From the NCBI GenBank assembly GCA_024449915.1, contig JAMZAV010000780.1, positions 62,001 to 126,000 on the forward strand: 64,000 nucleotides of DNA, given 5' to 3'. A program made the position numbers and the translations under genes. Origin of the DNA: Sweltsa coloradensis (lineage: Eukaryota; Arthropoda; Insecta; Plecoptera; Chloroperlidae). Shown here piece by piece: positions 44,729-56,852 of the stretch. Numbering within the stretch: position 1 is the stretch's first letter; every line of letters begins with the position of its first letter. The notes below the pieces were generated by a model, which ran no database searches, was not told the DNA's origin, and saw nothing but the letters and a program-made list of their open reading frames with translations.

Positions 44729-45448
44729 TAGGGATGACGAAACCCGACTTTTTTACGACCCGGGTACCCGTCCACATTACCCGCGGGTTACCCGGGTAGT
44801 TTCACAAAAAAATCGTGTGGGGTGTCTTAACGATCTGCGAAGAAATGCGCTCATCAATTATCGTAATAGACGTAATTCTGTTCTATAAACAATGACGTGT
44901 CGATGAAATAGTATTTCATAATCACGAAAGAGGAACAGTGGCGCCATTAAGATAACACTCCTGGCTCCTTGCATCTGGTTTTTATCTTGTCAGTAGTCAA
45001 GGTCATGGTGCAGGGCGAGGGGGGGAGGCTGGAGCAGTTATGCTGGCGTTCAGATAATTGTAACAAGATAAGGAAAGGCCAGTCTCTACAGTATCTCTAT
45101 TCCCATGTGCTTAATTTAAGCTATCACCATGGGTGATAGCTTTTGACTTCAAGCAGATTGAAAACATTAGATATGTTGTGGTAATTATTTACGCGGTATG
45201 ATCTCTGGAAGATCGCACGAGTGGTAAGGCAGGGGGGGGGGCATCAGCCTCAGCTCACTGCCACAAGTCAGCGGCATGAACAAAGGAGACTATAATTCAA
45301 AAGGAAAACGCCGCCAAGCACAAAAGATATGAGAAAGTGCATGTTTACATTAGTCTTTTGCCTGCAATGTGACACCTCATTTCAGGAACCGGGTTTTACG
45401 GGTAATGGAAACACGTACCCGATACCCGGGTACCCGTCGTCTTCCCTA
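44729..45448. mobile_element. hAT-type element, TIR TAGGGATGACGA
   Basis: Ends TAGGGATGACGA and a right end ...ACCCGTCGTCTTCCCTA, perfect 8-bp duplication CTCCCAAC (44721-44728, 45449-45456). The subterminal arrays are ACCCGGGTACCCG and ACCCGCGGGTTACCCGGGT palindromes. Related partial copies lie at 24663 and 38062-38448. Confidence 0.88.
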
Positions 45449-46814
45449 CTCCCAACCCACATATGATACAAAGTTACATAAGGGGGGCTTTTAAACGTCC
45501 GGGAAATTGGGAGAAAAATCCCAGGTCAAGCCTCTGGACCCCATTTTTATGTGCCTGCCCATAAACCACACTAGCCGGCAATTTTTATGGAATACGTAGT
45601 AAACATATTTCTCTGGGGAACAACTCTGGATAACAAGGCAATTTTCATAGCCTAAAATCCGCATTATATGTCTGATACAATTTGATCTGGGCAATCTGTT
45701 AAGCATCTGGTGCACATGCACATGAAATAAATTTAGTAAATCCTAGGTAGTGAGAACTCTGCTAGTATGCCTACGTTGTGGTTTGCTGGTACAGTCAAAA
45801 GTCATTACAACGAACGCCATTATTACGAAATTATCATTATACCGTAAAATGACTGTGGTCCCGCCTGATTCCCTATGTTTCTAATGTTAAAGGATAGTCA
45901 TTACAACAAAAAATGGCATTAACGAAAAGATCATTTGAACGAACTAATGTTTTTGCCCATGACTATAATGCAACGAAAATTTTGTTTTGAATCGAGGGTT
46001 TTGTGGAATTCCCAGTCAAGGAATTGGTTTTTCCGCCGAGCTATCGCCTTTACGCGAGCCTGCAAGAGCTGCACGGACAGTAAACAGAAGCATTACCCCT
46101 CACTCGCCGGCCGGCCACTTCACCAGACCCCTCCCCGCCCGCCGGCAGCTGCCTACGAGACCGGTTACCCCTCCCCTCCCACTCGCGCTGCCAGTGGCTG
46201 TCACTCTCCTCTCTCCTCTCTCGGCCGGCCTGCCAGCTCAGACACTACACATTCTCTCTCAGCAGTGCCGTGTTTTTCTTACGCGATAATAATTGCAAGA
46301 TCATTGTTTTTAATCAATGATGCTGTCAATACAACACTTGTTAAACTGAGGCGCAAGTATTAAATGAGTTGAGTTGCCGTGTCTTATTGTCTGATATAAA
46401 ACGCCGCCGCTAGCCGTGTTGCAACAGCTGAGCCGAATTCGACCTTGGAGATCCCGACCATTCCCTAGGGACTTCAAGGATACAGTTCAAATTTCAATCG
46501 TCGGTGCAAGTGCTCTCGTCGCAAGCACGATTCGAATTCGTAGAAAGTATCGTTCACATAGTAAATGAAGAGGTACAGGGAAATCTGATCTTCATGCACG
46601 GGCATTGATCGATATCAACGTGAAAAATACTTAACATCTTGAAACACAAGTACAGCGCGGGCGATAGGGGCACAGCGACCGTGAAAACAGATAACTTGAC
46701 ATTTCATTCACCAAGCACGTGCATGGTCAGCTGTGAACTCTCGACCCGACGAGTAGATTGTTGCGCCTCCGATTCCCGCGGCTGTCTCTCTCGCTCTCAT
46801 GGCTTACGCGCCTA

Positions 46815-47005
46815 GCGAGAGCAGGCCTGCTGCCTGCATCACGCCGATGCAATGCGGGTTGCGGACAGCGCGGGCTGCAGGCGGACACGTGTTACAGACC
46901 TCGTGACTCAAGGTGGGCGGCGACTAGCGAGAGCAGGCCTGCTGCCTGCATCACGCGGATGCAATGCGGGTTGCGGGCAGCGGGGGCTGCAGGCGGGCAG
47001 TGACG
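46815..47005 (+). repeat. Two-copy GC-rich tandem repeat
   Basis: A block of about 75 bp with AGCGAGAGCAGGCCTGCTGC and GATGCAATGCGGGTTGCGG occurs at about 46816 and 46926, period about 110 bp, inside the pogo-like element. The ORFs on both strands across it are by-products of high GC content. Confidence 0.7.
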
Positions 47006-47147
47006 AGCGCGCTCCCGAGCGTGTTACAGGCCTCGCAGTGGCTGCATTGGTATTCTGGGGATCGAGGATCTTGTTTTTAGCGAAAATAAAATGACTGATC
47101 ATTTTAACGAAATAATCATTATAACGAAATAATCGCGGGATCCCCTG

Positions 47148-47888
47148 GGCCCCGATTCATGTACATTTATCCCGGGTATAGGTGGTATAAGGACGGTATA
47201 ATGCAGGACATGGCAGGATAAGGCCTGGTTAAGTCTGAGATATACCTCACATCAGAAATTTTCAATCCAACAACAAGTACAAACAAATGTTTTTTCCACA
47301 TGCATTCCACAGCCATGTAAATCAGCAGATTTGCAAAAGAACATAAAAATTTGCTCCATCTTTGTTTTACATTTTTATTTAATTGACAAAGATGCGTGAG
47401 ATCATTAAAGAAAAGAAAAAGGGATTATTGCCGGAAATTTTGGAATAGCACTAGGACATCATACTAAGTTCATCTGCATAAGGCTTTAGTAATCAAAACT
47501 AGTTATTTGTGCGGGATGTGTGTCAAAACAAGGTCGTGCAGGCCTAGGGTTGCCTAGGAGAGGCCAAGGGCTGTCAAAACGTGTTATGTTCGTATTAATT
47601 TTATCTAGTCCTATAGCCTAATCGAACTTTAGGCCTACACTGTTGTATTATGAATAATTTTCTACATTCTGGGCCTAGGCCCGATAGGTTTCATGAGTTT
47701 GTTTTATGAGAGTAATGAAAACTTTTCTCGTTTTACACATAGACGCAAAATTTAAAATGTCTGCCATCTGTTTACATATTTTCTTATCCCCGTGCGAGGC
47801 GGGATAATGAATTGGATTCGGAGTTATACCGCACTTATACCACCTAACTCTGCTTATACCGGGATAAAAATGTACATGAATCGGGGCC
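47148..47888. mobile_element. MITE, TIR GGCCCCGATTCATG, second copy
   Basis: It is nearly the same sequence as 5718-6467, with the same TIRs and CTG on both sides (47145-47147, 47889-47891). Small indels separate the two copies, so both are fairly recent. Confidence 0.75.
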
Positions 47889-48171
47889 CTGGCGTTCGTT
47901 GTAATGACTTTTGACTGTATTCAAATATTTAGATATAAATATTTCTTCACTTAGTAGTTTTGCATCCTGGACAACACAGTGGAAACTGTTTGTATTAGTA
48001 AATACTGCAGCTATATAATTATTTTCTAATGTGCCAATAAAAAATTATTATTGAAATTATTATTACTATGCAAACAATATACAGTCCAATTTTGTATCTT
48101 CTTAGTTCTAATATATGATAATTTATAGGTCAATTAGGCCTTAGTAATAGGTAACTAAAAGTGATAGTGCC

Positions 48172-48244
48172 AGCAACAGTGATGATAAAACATCTGGTTC
48201 TTCCTGAATGCCATGCTGAATACCCACAGCACTCTGATGTTGCT
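48172..48244 (+). ncRNA. Box C/D snoRNA in RPS8 intron 4, copy 1
   Basis: C box GTGATGA (48179-48185), D' CTGA (48204-48207), D box CTGA (48234-48237), and a perfect 7-bp terminal stem AGCAACA/TGTTGCT. The guides are CATCTGGTTCTTC (D') and ATACCCACAGCACT (D). Target not identified. An identical copy lies at 56780-56852. It is far from any known exon. Confidence 0.87.
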
Positions 48245-49250
48245 TGGAAACTTTCACTAAACACTGCAAGAACTGCCTGCTCTTAATCCCCCCCCCCTCG
48301 CCCATTTTAGGCAGATATTGTGCAAGTAATGGGTTAATTACTAAGTATTTGTGGGGGGAGGGGGATAGGACACATTTGGCCAGTTTGAAAATAGTGATCT
48401 GTCCGTCCAGGAAGCATCTGGTGCACATGAAATGAATTCAGTAAACCCTCGGTATTGAGAACTCTGCTTTTGAAAGCGAACCAATAAGGAAGTCCCAATT
48501 ACATTAATACGGACCAATACTGTATGTTAAAAAATGAGATATTCCGAATTTAATGTACCGTATTATTACATAATTCGAACTCATTTTCTAATTTCTATCC
48601 CGTGGATGGCAACAAAATAGAAAATTAGCTGTTTAATACGGTTGATAAAAAAGCACAGTTCAGCTGGTCGCACAGGACAAAAATAAAATAAAATAAATTT
48701 ACTGATCAACAACAATCGACTCTCCTCGAGGCGTGTACAGGTAACATCCCCAAGTGGTGGTCAAAAAGCTTAGACTACCTACATTAGCCAAACAATAATT
48801 GTTGATTATGAATATGTTTTGTCCATCAGCCAGAAACTATTTATTGGACTTCTTGACAAAATCTGGAATCATAAAAATGATTATTAAAAAAAAATCTAGT
48901 GCCACGACAACTGAGCAAAATTTCAAACAACTTTGGTGTCAAGTAAGTTGAGTGAACAAGAATTTGCCTAAAACGCATCTCCTATCTATAGGCCTATCAC
49001 AACTTTGGTAGGGGTGTGCGAGTAGGTACTCGAAATGTCGATTTTTTCTAGTTTGTTTTTATACTCCACGTTGAGTTTTAAACACATAAAATCCTATGAA
49101 AACTGAAAAGAACCATCATCACAGTAGGGCTACGTGTGAACTGTGACGGCAAATTAAGCCTTGGCCCTAGAGACTGCGTGCTTCCAAAATTATTACGATA
49201 AAACAACAACTAGGAGACTTGGATGTGGGAACCTGGAATAGGCCTTCACG
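48245..49250. other. Intron 4 spacer with a local duplication and a hAT end
   Basis: AAGCATCTGGTGCACATG plus GAGAACTCTGCT near 48410-48470 repeat a segment at about 45700-45762. A lone hAT-like left end TAGGGGTGTGCGAGTA lies at 49009. ORFs here are unsupported. Confidence 0.4.
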
Positions 49251-49262
49251 GCGTGTGTGTGA

Positions 49263-49336
49263 GACTCGTTGGTCTTGTTGTTAGCGTATCTGCTTCCAAT
49301 GCAGAAGGTCCAGGGTTCAATTCCCGCTAAAGTCAG
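49263..49336 (+). repeat. tRNA-derived sequence (SINE head or tRNA pseudogene)
   Basis: It has an A-box-like TGGTCTTGTTG, a perfect anticodon stem TCTGC/GCAGA with loop TTCCAAT (anticodon CCA), and a B box GGTTCAATTCC, followed by a T6 run at 49340. Acceptor pairing is poor after four base pairs, so a functional tRNA is unlikely. Confidence 0.5.
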
Positions 49337-50184
49337 TAGTTTTTTAACTTCTGATTTGGACTTAAGTCCACCAGTTCGTGTCTTAGGAGTTTGTAAACGG
49401 TGACTTTGGAGCCGTCCTAGCAACGAAGCACATAGTAAATTCAGAGTTTTTCTGAATCAGCCTTGTTGATTCTGGCGTTGATTCGCGGGTGTTCGCACTG
49501 TCCATACCACTGATTTCTATATTTCGTATTAAAAATATTGATCTTTGGTTGGTTATCGCTCACTCGTCGATTGCGTCGAGGCCTACCGGGTTGGCTTGGT
49601 CGCTTTGATTTAAAGTCCTCTACTGAAAATCAGTTATATAACTGAGTGGATAGACTCTAAATACAATTTTTTTAAATTTTTTATTATACATCCTTAATTG
49701 GTTTTGTTGCGTCTATATCACTAATATTTCTGACCAACTATTGTGAAGAATGAATGCCGGTGAATATTCCATTTATGCACTTTTTACCTATTTTAAAATC
49801 GTAGTTGGACATGTTTTATGTTTCTTCCTTCAATCTTCCATATTTGCTTTGATGCCAACGCTAAGCTTGAAGGTTAAACTTGCCGAGCAACACTATTGGA
49901 CGGGAACGAAAAGAACCCAGAGCGGACGCGTGACGCGCTCCCGTCGGCCATCGCTGGAACTCGTTCCATTCAAATGTGCTGAAATAGCATTGGAAATGCT
50001 GAAACCCAGGTCTAGACCTATTTGCTTTGTTCTTCATTTATTGATCTTTATTAAAAAAGGATGCAAAATGCTCTGGATGGATTGTCGTAGCTAGGCCTAA
50101 TGCGCCTACTTGTTGTCCCACATGGTGTAGGCCCAGATATTTTCCACAATATTTACATTTCACTTTACACTTTTTTTTTGTATG
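49337..50184. other. Intron 4 spacer, possible SINE body
   Basis: It follows the tRNA-like head and includes the inverted pair CAGAGTTTTTCTGAATC. No clear end, poly-A or coding region was recognised. The ORF 49750-50094 lacks any known domain. Confidence 0.35.
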
Positions 50185-50473
50185 AAGAATGAAACAAGAT
50201 AGGCCTAGAATACCAATAAGAGAATTTGAATGCACATGGGGGGGAGTAAGAAAGGTTGGATGCCCAAGAGATAGATGGAGGGACCAAATAAAATGGAACG
50301 TTTAAGAAAGAGGGAAATCATGGGAAAGAATTAATGAAGAAAGACTCTGGGAGGATAGAAAGAAATGGAGAGAACTGGTAGAAATGCCTGTCATAGAAGA
50401 AGACATCAAAGTAGATGAGGTGTATGAGCCTGGCTACCAAACACTGAAAGTCCACAGCCCGAGAAACTGGTGA
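50185..50473 (+). mobile_element. Non-LTR retrotransposon 3' coding end (broken)
   Basis: The frame reads VRKVGCPRDRWRDQIKWNV, a stop, then ERGKSWERINEERLWEDRKK and WRELVEMP, ending near HSPRNW. The GxPRxRWxDQI...W..V.D...WR.LV pattern is the usual C-terminus of RTE/Jockey-type reverse transcriptase ORFs. The catalytic part is absent, so it is a 5'-truncated, inactive copy. Confidence 0.6.
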
Positions 50474-51284
50474 TAAATCACCCCCCGACCTGACTTATGT
50501 TGGAACCGGGTGTTTGATTTTTATTACTAGGAAAACGCTTAAGAGCCCGTATCCGGGAGCCATTTAAGAACAAGAAAAATGCCAACTTTGGCCAAATGTT
50601 TAAAGAAAACCATTCACAATATTTGAATCGGGTAAGTTGCATTGTTCATGTTGGACTTTAACTTAAACCTTTGCGCAATCACATTTTTCATTTTAATGGT
50701 CAATTATATGTAAAACAAAGCACAAATTAATGCTTCATTATCTTGAAAACTAAAAGAGATAGAACGATCTGACTTGCGGAAAGGTTTAAGTTTTTGATTT
50801 ACACATTTTGAAAGTTTTTATCTAAGAGGTCGAATTCTATATAGATTACTCAAAATATGTGGCTGAAATTTGATTGATTGTGCTACTATCTATCGGCGAT
50901 CCATTAAATTTCTTGTACGGACGACAGTTTTTTATAAGCCTTTCCCAAGTCTACCTACCTGGAAATTATAATTGACCATTTCAAAGACTGGCATTGTCGA
51001 GAAACTGAAAGGATTGGGTTGCAGCGATGTATTTGATTGATAAGTTTATCCAACACAAAAATGATATCTTACAATTATTAGCGAAATAATAATATAATGC
51101 TATTAATAAAACGTGCGATACACTGTGTGTTTAATAAAATTTGAATGAACAAAATCGGACTTTGGAGTTGGTTTTTAAGTTGTTTATTGGTATAATAAAA
51201 AATCGCTTAAAAACCGGCCATGAAGTCCGATTTTGTTCATTCAAATCTTATAAAACGTACATTTATCATACTTTTTATTAATAG

Positions 51285-52123
51285 TAGGGTTGCCGTTCGA
51301 TGTGAAAATCGTGATCGATAATCGGAGGCATCGAATCGATTATCATATCGAAATATATCGATATCATAGACCCAAATCGATTATCATATCAAATTCCAAA
51401 TTGAGCCTAGGAAGCAGAAAAAACGCAAAATTGTAACACTAATACAAGAGATCATTAAGGATTAGAATGTTTAAAATAAAATTGAGGGCTGAATTTCAAT
51501 TACACAGCCTATATTTTAATACGTCTTGACTTGCATCGGGTGTCACTGTTTACGTGTTCCAACAGTACGCGCATCTAGCGAGCGAGAGATAGTGGCGAGA
51601 TCTCATCGACATTCGAGCTCACAGCCTTATCTCCTCCCAACCTCCTCGTCGTCGTTCTTTGAATAATAAAAACTGCCACACTTGACTCATCTTGTTAGGC
51701 AGCGTCAGAAGTAATGGCAAATATCTTCTTTGGGTTTGGGACGGAAGAAACATCACGAATTCAATATAATTGGGCAGACTGACGCTAGAGAAGTTCACGC
51801 CACAACACGTCGAGCCGTACTGAATACATCGCAATCGGGCCGGGCGATGTTTTCGTATCGCCTTGTATCGCGCTGCGAGCGCATGCGCACTGGCGGCGGT
51901 GGGCGTGGCATTATACTTGAGCAGCGATTGGCTACTCCGACAACCAATCGGCGCGTTGATACGACAGCGCGGCATTTTTAAGCATGGTAAACCGCGAAAA
52001 CATCGATGTCACTATTTAAATCGATAATCATATCATATCATATCAAAATACTTGAATCGATTATCATATCATATTACTGATATCGATAATCGATCGATAT
52101 TTCGATTATCGACGGCAACCCTA
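51285..52123. mobile_element. hAT-type element, TIR TAGGGTTGCC
   Basis: Ends TAGGGTTGCCG / CGGCAACCCTA, perfect 8-bp duplication ATTAATAG (51277-51284, 52124-52131). Subterminal ATCGATTATCATATC-type arrays. The GC-rich core has GCGCATGCGCA (NRF1-like). The ORFs 51619-51975 (-) and 51730-51981 (+) overlap antiparallel and look spurious. Confidence 0.9.
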
Positions 52124-52690
52124 ATTAATAGTATTTAATTTTTATATTTCTAATAACTATAAGATTTAATTTTTTATTGTGTAACTTCTTGTACAGGTGA
52201 CAGTTTTTATAAGTCTTTCCCAAAGTCTAGCTACCTGGAAACGATAATTGACTATTTCAAAGAGAGGTATTGTGGAGCTGAAAGGGGACACCATAAAGAG
52301 ACTGGTCGATCCACTTGAGTTATGTGATTGACAAAGTTACCCAAAATAAAAATTATATATTTTATCATTAGCGAAATAATAATATACTATTAATAAAACG
52401 TATGACACGCTGTGTGTTTTATAAAATTTGAATGAACATAATCGGACTTTGGAGTCTGTTTTTAAGTTGTTCCGACTTTGTTCATTCAAATTTTATAAAA
52501 CGTACATGTTATCATACTTTTTAGTTTTTATTAATAGTATTTTATTTGTATATTGCTAATAATTCTAAGATTTAATTTTTTATTGGGTAACCTGAAATTG
52601 TATAGATTGTTACTATAAATTACAAAGCATTATGTAGCGATAGCAAGCTACAATTTGTGTAGTTGTAGCGAGAAAAGTAGCGTGACATTT

Positions 52691-52692
<2 letters not shown>

Positions 52693-52726
<34 letters not shown>
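52693..52726 (+). repeat. Homopolymer run of 34 C
   Basis: An uninterrupted C34 tract, with a shorter C-run at 52859-52872. It could form an i-motif, or a G-quadruplex on the other strand. The length may be affected by sequencing error. Confidence 0.9.
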
Positions 52727-55449
52727 TAGAAAACTCAAAAGTCGGCACTGCAAAGTATCTGTTTTTGTCCGCGGCTTGAACATTCTGAGTAGTATAAACT
52801 GCCAGTGCCCAACCGCCTACACACACACATCGTTCGTTTTCTCTCGCTCACTCGTCCGCCCCCCCCCCCCCCTCTCTCTCACTATGTCAAGTGTTCACCT
52901 GCGATGTGACTCATCGAGAGTTCGTAATGTGCATCATCCGCCAAAAACTTAATTTAATAAAAACAAAATTACTATAGTAAGGTAAGGTGTTGACCAATAA
53001 AATTTACGAAGAAATTACAACAATGACATGCCAGTTATTGACGACATTAGACAATAGGCCTACTATTATGATTGGTAATAATCGACGTAATTATTACGCG
53101 GAATTGACTATTGCACAAATGCAATATTATGATCGTCTATCTCCGTGGACAATACGGTTAGCTCGCTCGTAATTGTTCAGTGTTTTAATACTGACCTGAC
53201 CCTAACAGGCTTGCTGCATTCTCCCGTCTATATTCAGTCCCGGAATGAAATGCTTTGTTCACAAGAATTAGATTGTTCCTGGCCTCCTAGTGAGTACATC
53301 GTGAAGAAAATTAGTGTTGTGCAACAAAACGACGTGTTTTTGTCGATTTGTTACGCCCGAATCTGTGTAAATCGAGCTAAGTAAAGGTCGTGAAATCAAG
53401 TAGGCCTACTCGCACGCACGTCCATCACGAACATGTAGCGGAAAAATAGCGCTACTTTTACCAAGGCAAGAAGCGTCCCCAAACCCCAAGAATGTTTTAA
53501 TAATATGTAGATAAATAAAACACTGTTAAAATATGCAAATAAATACATGTATAAGACTTTTAAAAAAATTGTTTGCCCTATTTGTATATTATTTGTATAT
53601 TTATAATTCCTGATTACTTTATTAATTATTGCATGATTATTTCATACAAAAACACGAATGCGTAAAAATGTTGAGAATATATTATTATTATTATTATGCT
53701 CCTAAACAAAATCGCCCATGAAAGAGAGGTTGTCATCAATGTCTTCTTAGATATGTATTATTATGAAATGAGCTATGTTTGGCGGCAATAATACTGATCA
53801 AGCAGATTTGCGTGAATCTGTTCTAAATAAGAAGCCATGAGTTTATCAAAGATATTATTTAACTATTTATAGTCATGCATGGATTTATTCATGTCACACA
53901 CAGCTTAGGCCTACTGCCAAGAGGTATCATAGAATATTGCTTCACATGCGTAATTAACATTTTGTATACAAAATAAATAAGAAACTAACTGAAAATTTTC
54001 AAAGCACTGATGTCAATGTTACCCTATTGTTATACTCATCCATTCATACTCCAGCCCTCAGAATGGGCAAAAAACTTAGTATGCCGACCCAAACAAGCTC
54101 TGCAACCTTGTGGTCAGCACAGACAGGTATTGTCGTGAAACTGAAAGGTCGCACTATAAAGAGGCTGGTGGATCCACTTGGAATGCATTGATGTATTTCA
54201 TTGATAAGTTTACCCAATCCCAATACAAAAATTGTATCGTACAATCATTAGCGAAATAATAATATAATACTATTAATAAAACGTATGATACACTGTGTGT
54301 TTAATAAAATTTGAATTAACAAAATCGGACTCTGGAGTCAGGTTTTGAGTTGTTAATTGGTCTAATGATAAGTGGCTTAAAAACTGTCCATGAAGTCCGA
54401 TTTTGTTCATTCAAATTTTATAAAACGTACATTTTATTATACTTTTTATTAATAGTATTTTATTTTTATATTGCTAATAATTATAAGATTCACTGTTGTC
54501 AACGTAACCCTATTGTTAATACTCCAACCCTCAGAGCAGGCAAAAAAATTACAATGTGGAACAAAAAAAACACGGCGACTACCCACAGTCAGTAAATGTT
54601 CCCGCCTCTTACTGCGTTCTCAACTCGTTTTTTTCGCCGAACACGAAATATTCCAGCTAAGATACGGGCTCTTAAGTCCCGCCGCGTTGTTGGATGAGCG
54701 TAATTGGTGCATTGAGCTGCCATGTGTTTTGCGGATTTTCTGTTGTTCTGTGAAAAAATCAGAATTTAGTTGAATTTTTTTTAAAATTAAATCAAATTAA
54801 ATAAAAAATTAACTTATTTTTTTTAATTAATCGTAATTTGAAAAAAGGAAAAAATCGTCATATTGAAATTTTCAAAAGAAATAATTGTTCGATTACGCAC
54901 AAATTTTACACGAATATATTAATTCTTAAAATTAAGGTTCTGTGAAAAAATCATTATAATCGGATAAAGCATGTAGGAGTTATAAGTCGAAGAAATTTTT
55001 AAAAAATCGAAAAAAATCGTAAAATTGCGATTTTCATGAGGAATAATTTTTCGATTGCGCTCAAAAACGTGGCAGTTCTTATAGTTCAGAGATTTCGAAG
55101 GCCTCCATAAAATTTCATCGCAATCGGAGTATCGGTTTAGCCGGAATCGTGTTAACAGACAGACAAAAATACAGAAAGAAAGAAAAAAAAAAATTCCGGA
55201 TTTTTTTCTCCAGTGTAGTGAAATGGAATCTTCGCTTTGCTCGCTACGCTCGCTACGCTCATCCAATTATTTACATTTCCCATTCTTCACGTCCTTAGCA
55301 AAATATTTCCAAATCGCATTTTTACCATCAACTAGGTCCTATATATCCCTGGATCATCGGCATCTTCTTCAGAACTTAACATGACGCGAGAGAAAACGAA
55401 ACAAATTAGTAATTACTGTGCGCACGACTTCATTCCACAATGTAATGAG

Positions 55450-56075
55450 TAGAGGTAGTGAAAAATGGTGATAACGAAATTCGCGAATTTTTTTTAATGT
55501 CCTTTTTAGTGCCTAAAATGTAATATTGTCGACGAATTACATCATTTAGAGATGGAAAAAACACATTTTGAAATTCGCGAAATCTCATGTATAGCGCGAA
55601 ATAACGAACGAAATTGTATGAAACTGGTCAAAACGCGAATTAACTCGCGAAATTGAACCGTTTATAGAGTGCAAAATGTAAGGGATGGTGGAGGTGCCGG
55701 TCCAGACTGAATATTACGCGTGCGGTAGGCGGAACAGTCAACGCAATGCGCGCGTCACGGGCTTCACGGAAAAAGACCGTGGAAATAACGGCGCGTATAT
55801 TGCTCCGCGGAAATAGTCCACCAAAATAACAGTGCATACAAATATTTATTTTTTGTTGGGAATCGACTCTGAATCGATTTTTAGGTCACAATGATCGATT
55901 CTAACTTTTTTGGAATCGATGTCATCCCTAACTTAAGGGGCTCCGTTTTTTTTTTTTTTTTTTTTGATTTTTTCAAAACATTTTTGACAATTTTTTCGAA
56001 TTCGCGAAAAACGCGAAATTTGGGTTTTTAAAAACGAAATTTGCGTTTTTATATCACCATTTTTCATTACCTCTA
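55450..56075. mobile_element. hAT-type MITE, TIR TAGAGGTARTGAAAAATGG
   Basis: Inverted ends, perfect 8-bp duplication GTAATGAG (55442-55449, 56076-56083). Subterminal TTCGCGAATT / AATTCGCGAAA palindromes. Its core ACCGGCACCTCCACCAT-like block is shared with the copy at 34600-35814. Confidence 0.88.
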
Positions 56076-56083
56076 GTAATGAG

Positions 56084-56779
56084 CAAAGATAATGCTATTA
56101 ATAACAATCTAATAGCTATCATTTTGGATAGCTAGGAAGAAACATGATTGAAGAATCAAGCTTTTGGCATGGGAAGAATTAAAAAAAAAAAAAAAAACTA
56201 GCAATGAGTGTGTTGCGAGAATGTAAAAATGTCAGAAAAGTGGCCTAAATGGGAGTGTAGTCAGTAGTATGGCTCATAACTGCCAACTACCAAAAACAAA
56301 AATCGAGTTTGTGCAGAAACTCGTCTTTTATTATTATGACTGATATTCTTAAAGTTCGTATAATTATTAAAATATGTGTCCGTTATTATCATTAGGCCTA
56401 CCTAGTTCCGAAGTAGGTTAATCACATTTATTTACAATAATTACAAATCGACATTATCAACACAATGTTTCAGACATCTAAAAAACTTATTTTGTAGTTG
56501 GCAGCATTGCTCTTAGCATCATCATGTGGGCATGCACATAGTGACAAAAAGGTAAATTTAAATTTTGCGTGGGAATTTTGAAGTAAAGAACGAACCTGAA
56601 TATTACGAACTCGAACCCGTTTTCACAACTCGAGTTTGAATTTTTTTAAGTTCGAATTTCGTACGTTGGCACATCCCTAGTCATCTCTACTTCAAATCGT
56701 ATGTACCTAGTTGGGTGTTACCACAATTTTTGGGCACCAGCAGATCTCAATTGGCCTTTTTGCTTTAGTAATACATACC
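56084..56779. other. Intron 4 spacer with a lone hAT-like right end
   Basis: GTTCGAATTTCGTACGTTGG followed by CACATCCCTA ends near 56681 and looks like a hAT terminus; its partner was not found. Otherwise AT-rich with no gene. Confidence 0.4.
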
Positions 56780-56852
56780 AGCAACAGTGATGATAAAACA
56801 TCTGGTTCTTCCTGAATGCCATGCTGAATACCCACAGCACTCTGATGTTGCT
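56780..56852 (+). ncRNA. Box C/D snoRNA in RPS8 intron 4, copy 2
   Basis: All 73 nt are identical to 48172-48244: C box GTGATGA (56787-56793), D box CTGA (56842-56845), stem AGCAACA/TGTTGCT. Flanking DNA shares only about 10 nt on the left (TTAGTAATA...CCAGC) and nothing evident on the right. Confidence 0.87.

Larger units (their letters stand above)
45792..47917. mobile_element. TA-flanked pogo/Tigger-like element
   Basis: The TIRs CAGTCAAAAGTCATTACAAC and GTTGTAATGACTTTTGACTG are flanked by TA (45790-45791, 47918-47919). The GC-rich interior shows no intact transposase. A CTG-flanked MITE is inserted close to the right end (47148-47888). Confidence 0.85.
51076..54480. repeat. Three copies of a hairpin repeat in the TTAA element
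   Basis: ATTAGCGAAATAATAATATA starts copies at about 51076, 52365 and 54249. Each then has TTTGAATGAACAAAATCGGA followed by its inverted form (TCCGATTTTGTTCATTCAAA in copies 1 and 3). Copy 1 has the hAT element at 51285 inserted in its tail. Confidence 0.75.
50543..54671. mobile_element. TTAA-flanked DNA transposon (piggyBac-like), no transposase seen
   Basis: The TIRs GAGCCCGTATC and GATACGGGCTC are flanked by TTAA (50539-50542, 54672-54675). Removal restores the HINE perfectly, which is strong evidence for a precise TTAA insertion. The interior has three copies of a hairpin repeat, a hAT element, and a C34 run. The superfamily rests on the TTAA target. Confidence 0.8.
50527..55266 (-). mobile_element. 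HINE type A copy split by a TTAA element
   Basis: 50527-50542 (CTAGGAAAACGCTTAA) continues exactly at 54676 (GTCCCGCCGCGTTGTTGG) and ends CTACGCTCATCCAA at 55266. The 4.1-kb element at 50543-54671 sits at the TTAA within the hairpin loop. Confidence 0.82.

Noticed and set aside
46758..47102. GC-rich ORFs as a gene
   Set aside because: Overlapping frames on both strands across a tandem repeat inside a transposon; no domain.
49263..49336. Functional tRNA-Trp or tRNA-Gly gene
   Set aside because: The anticodon stem is good, but the acceptor and T stems are weak.
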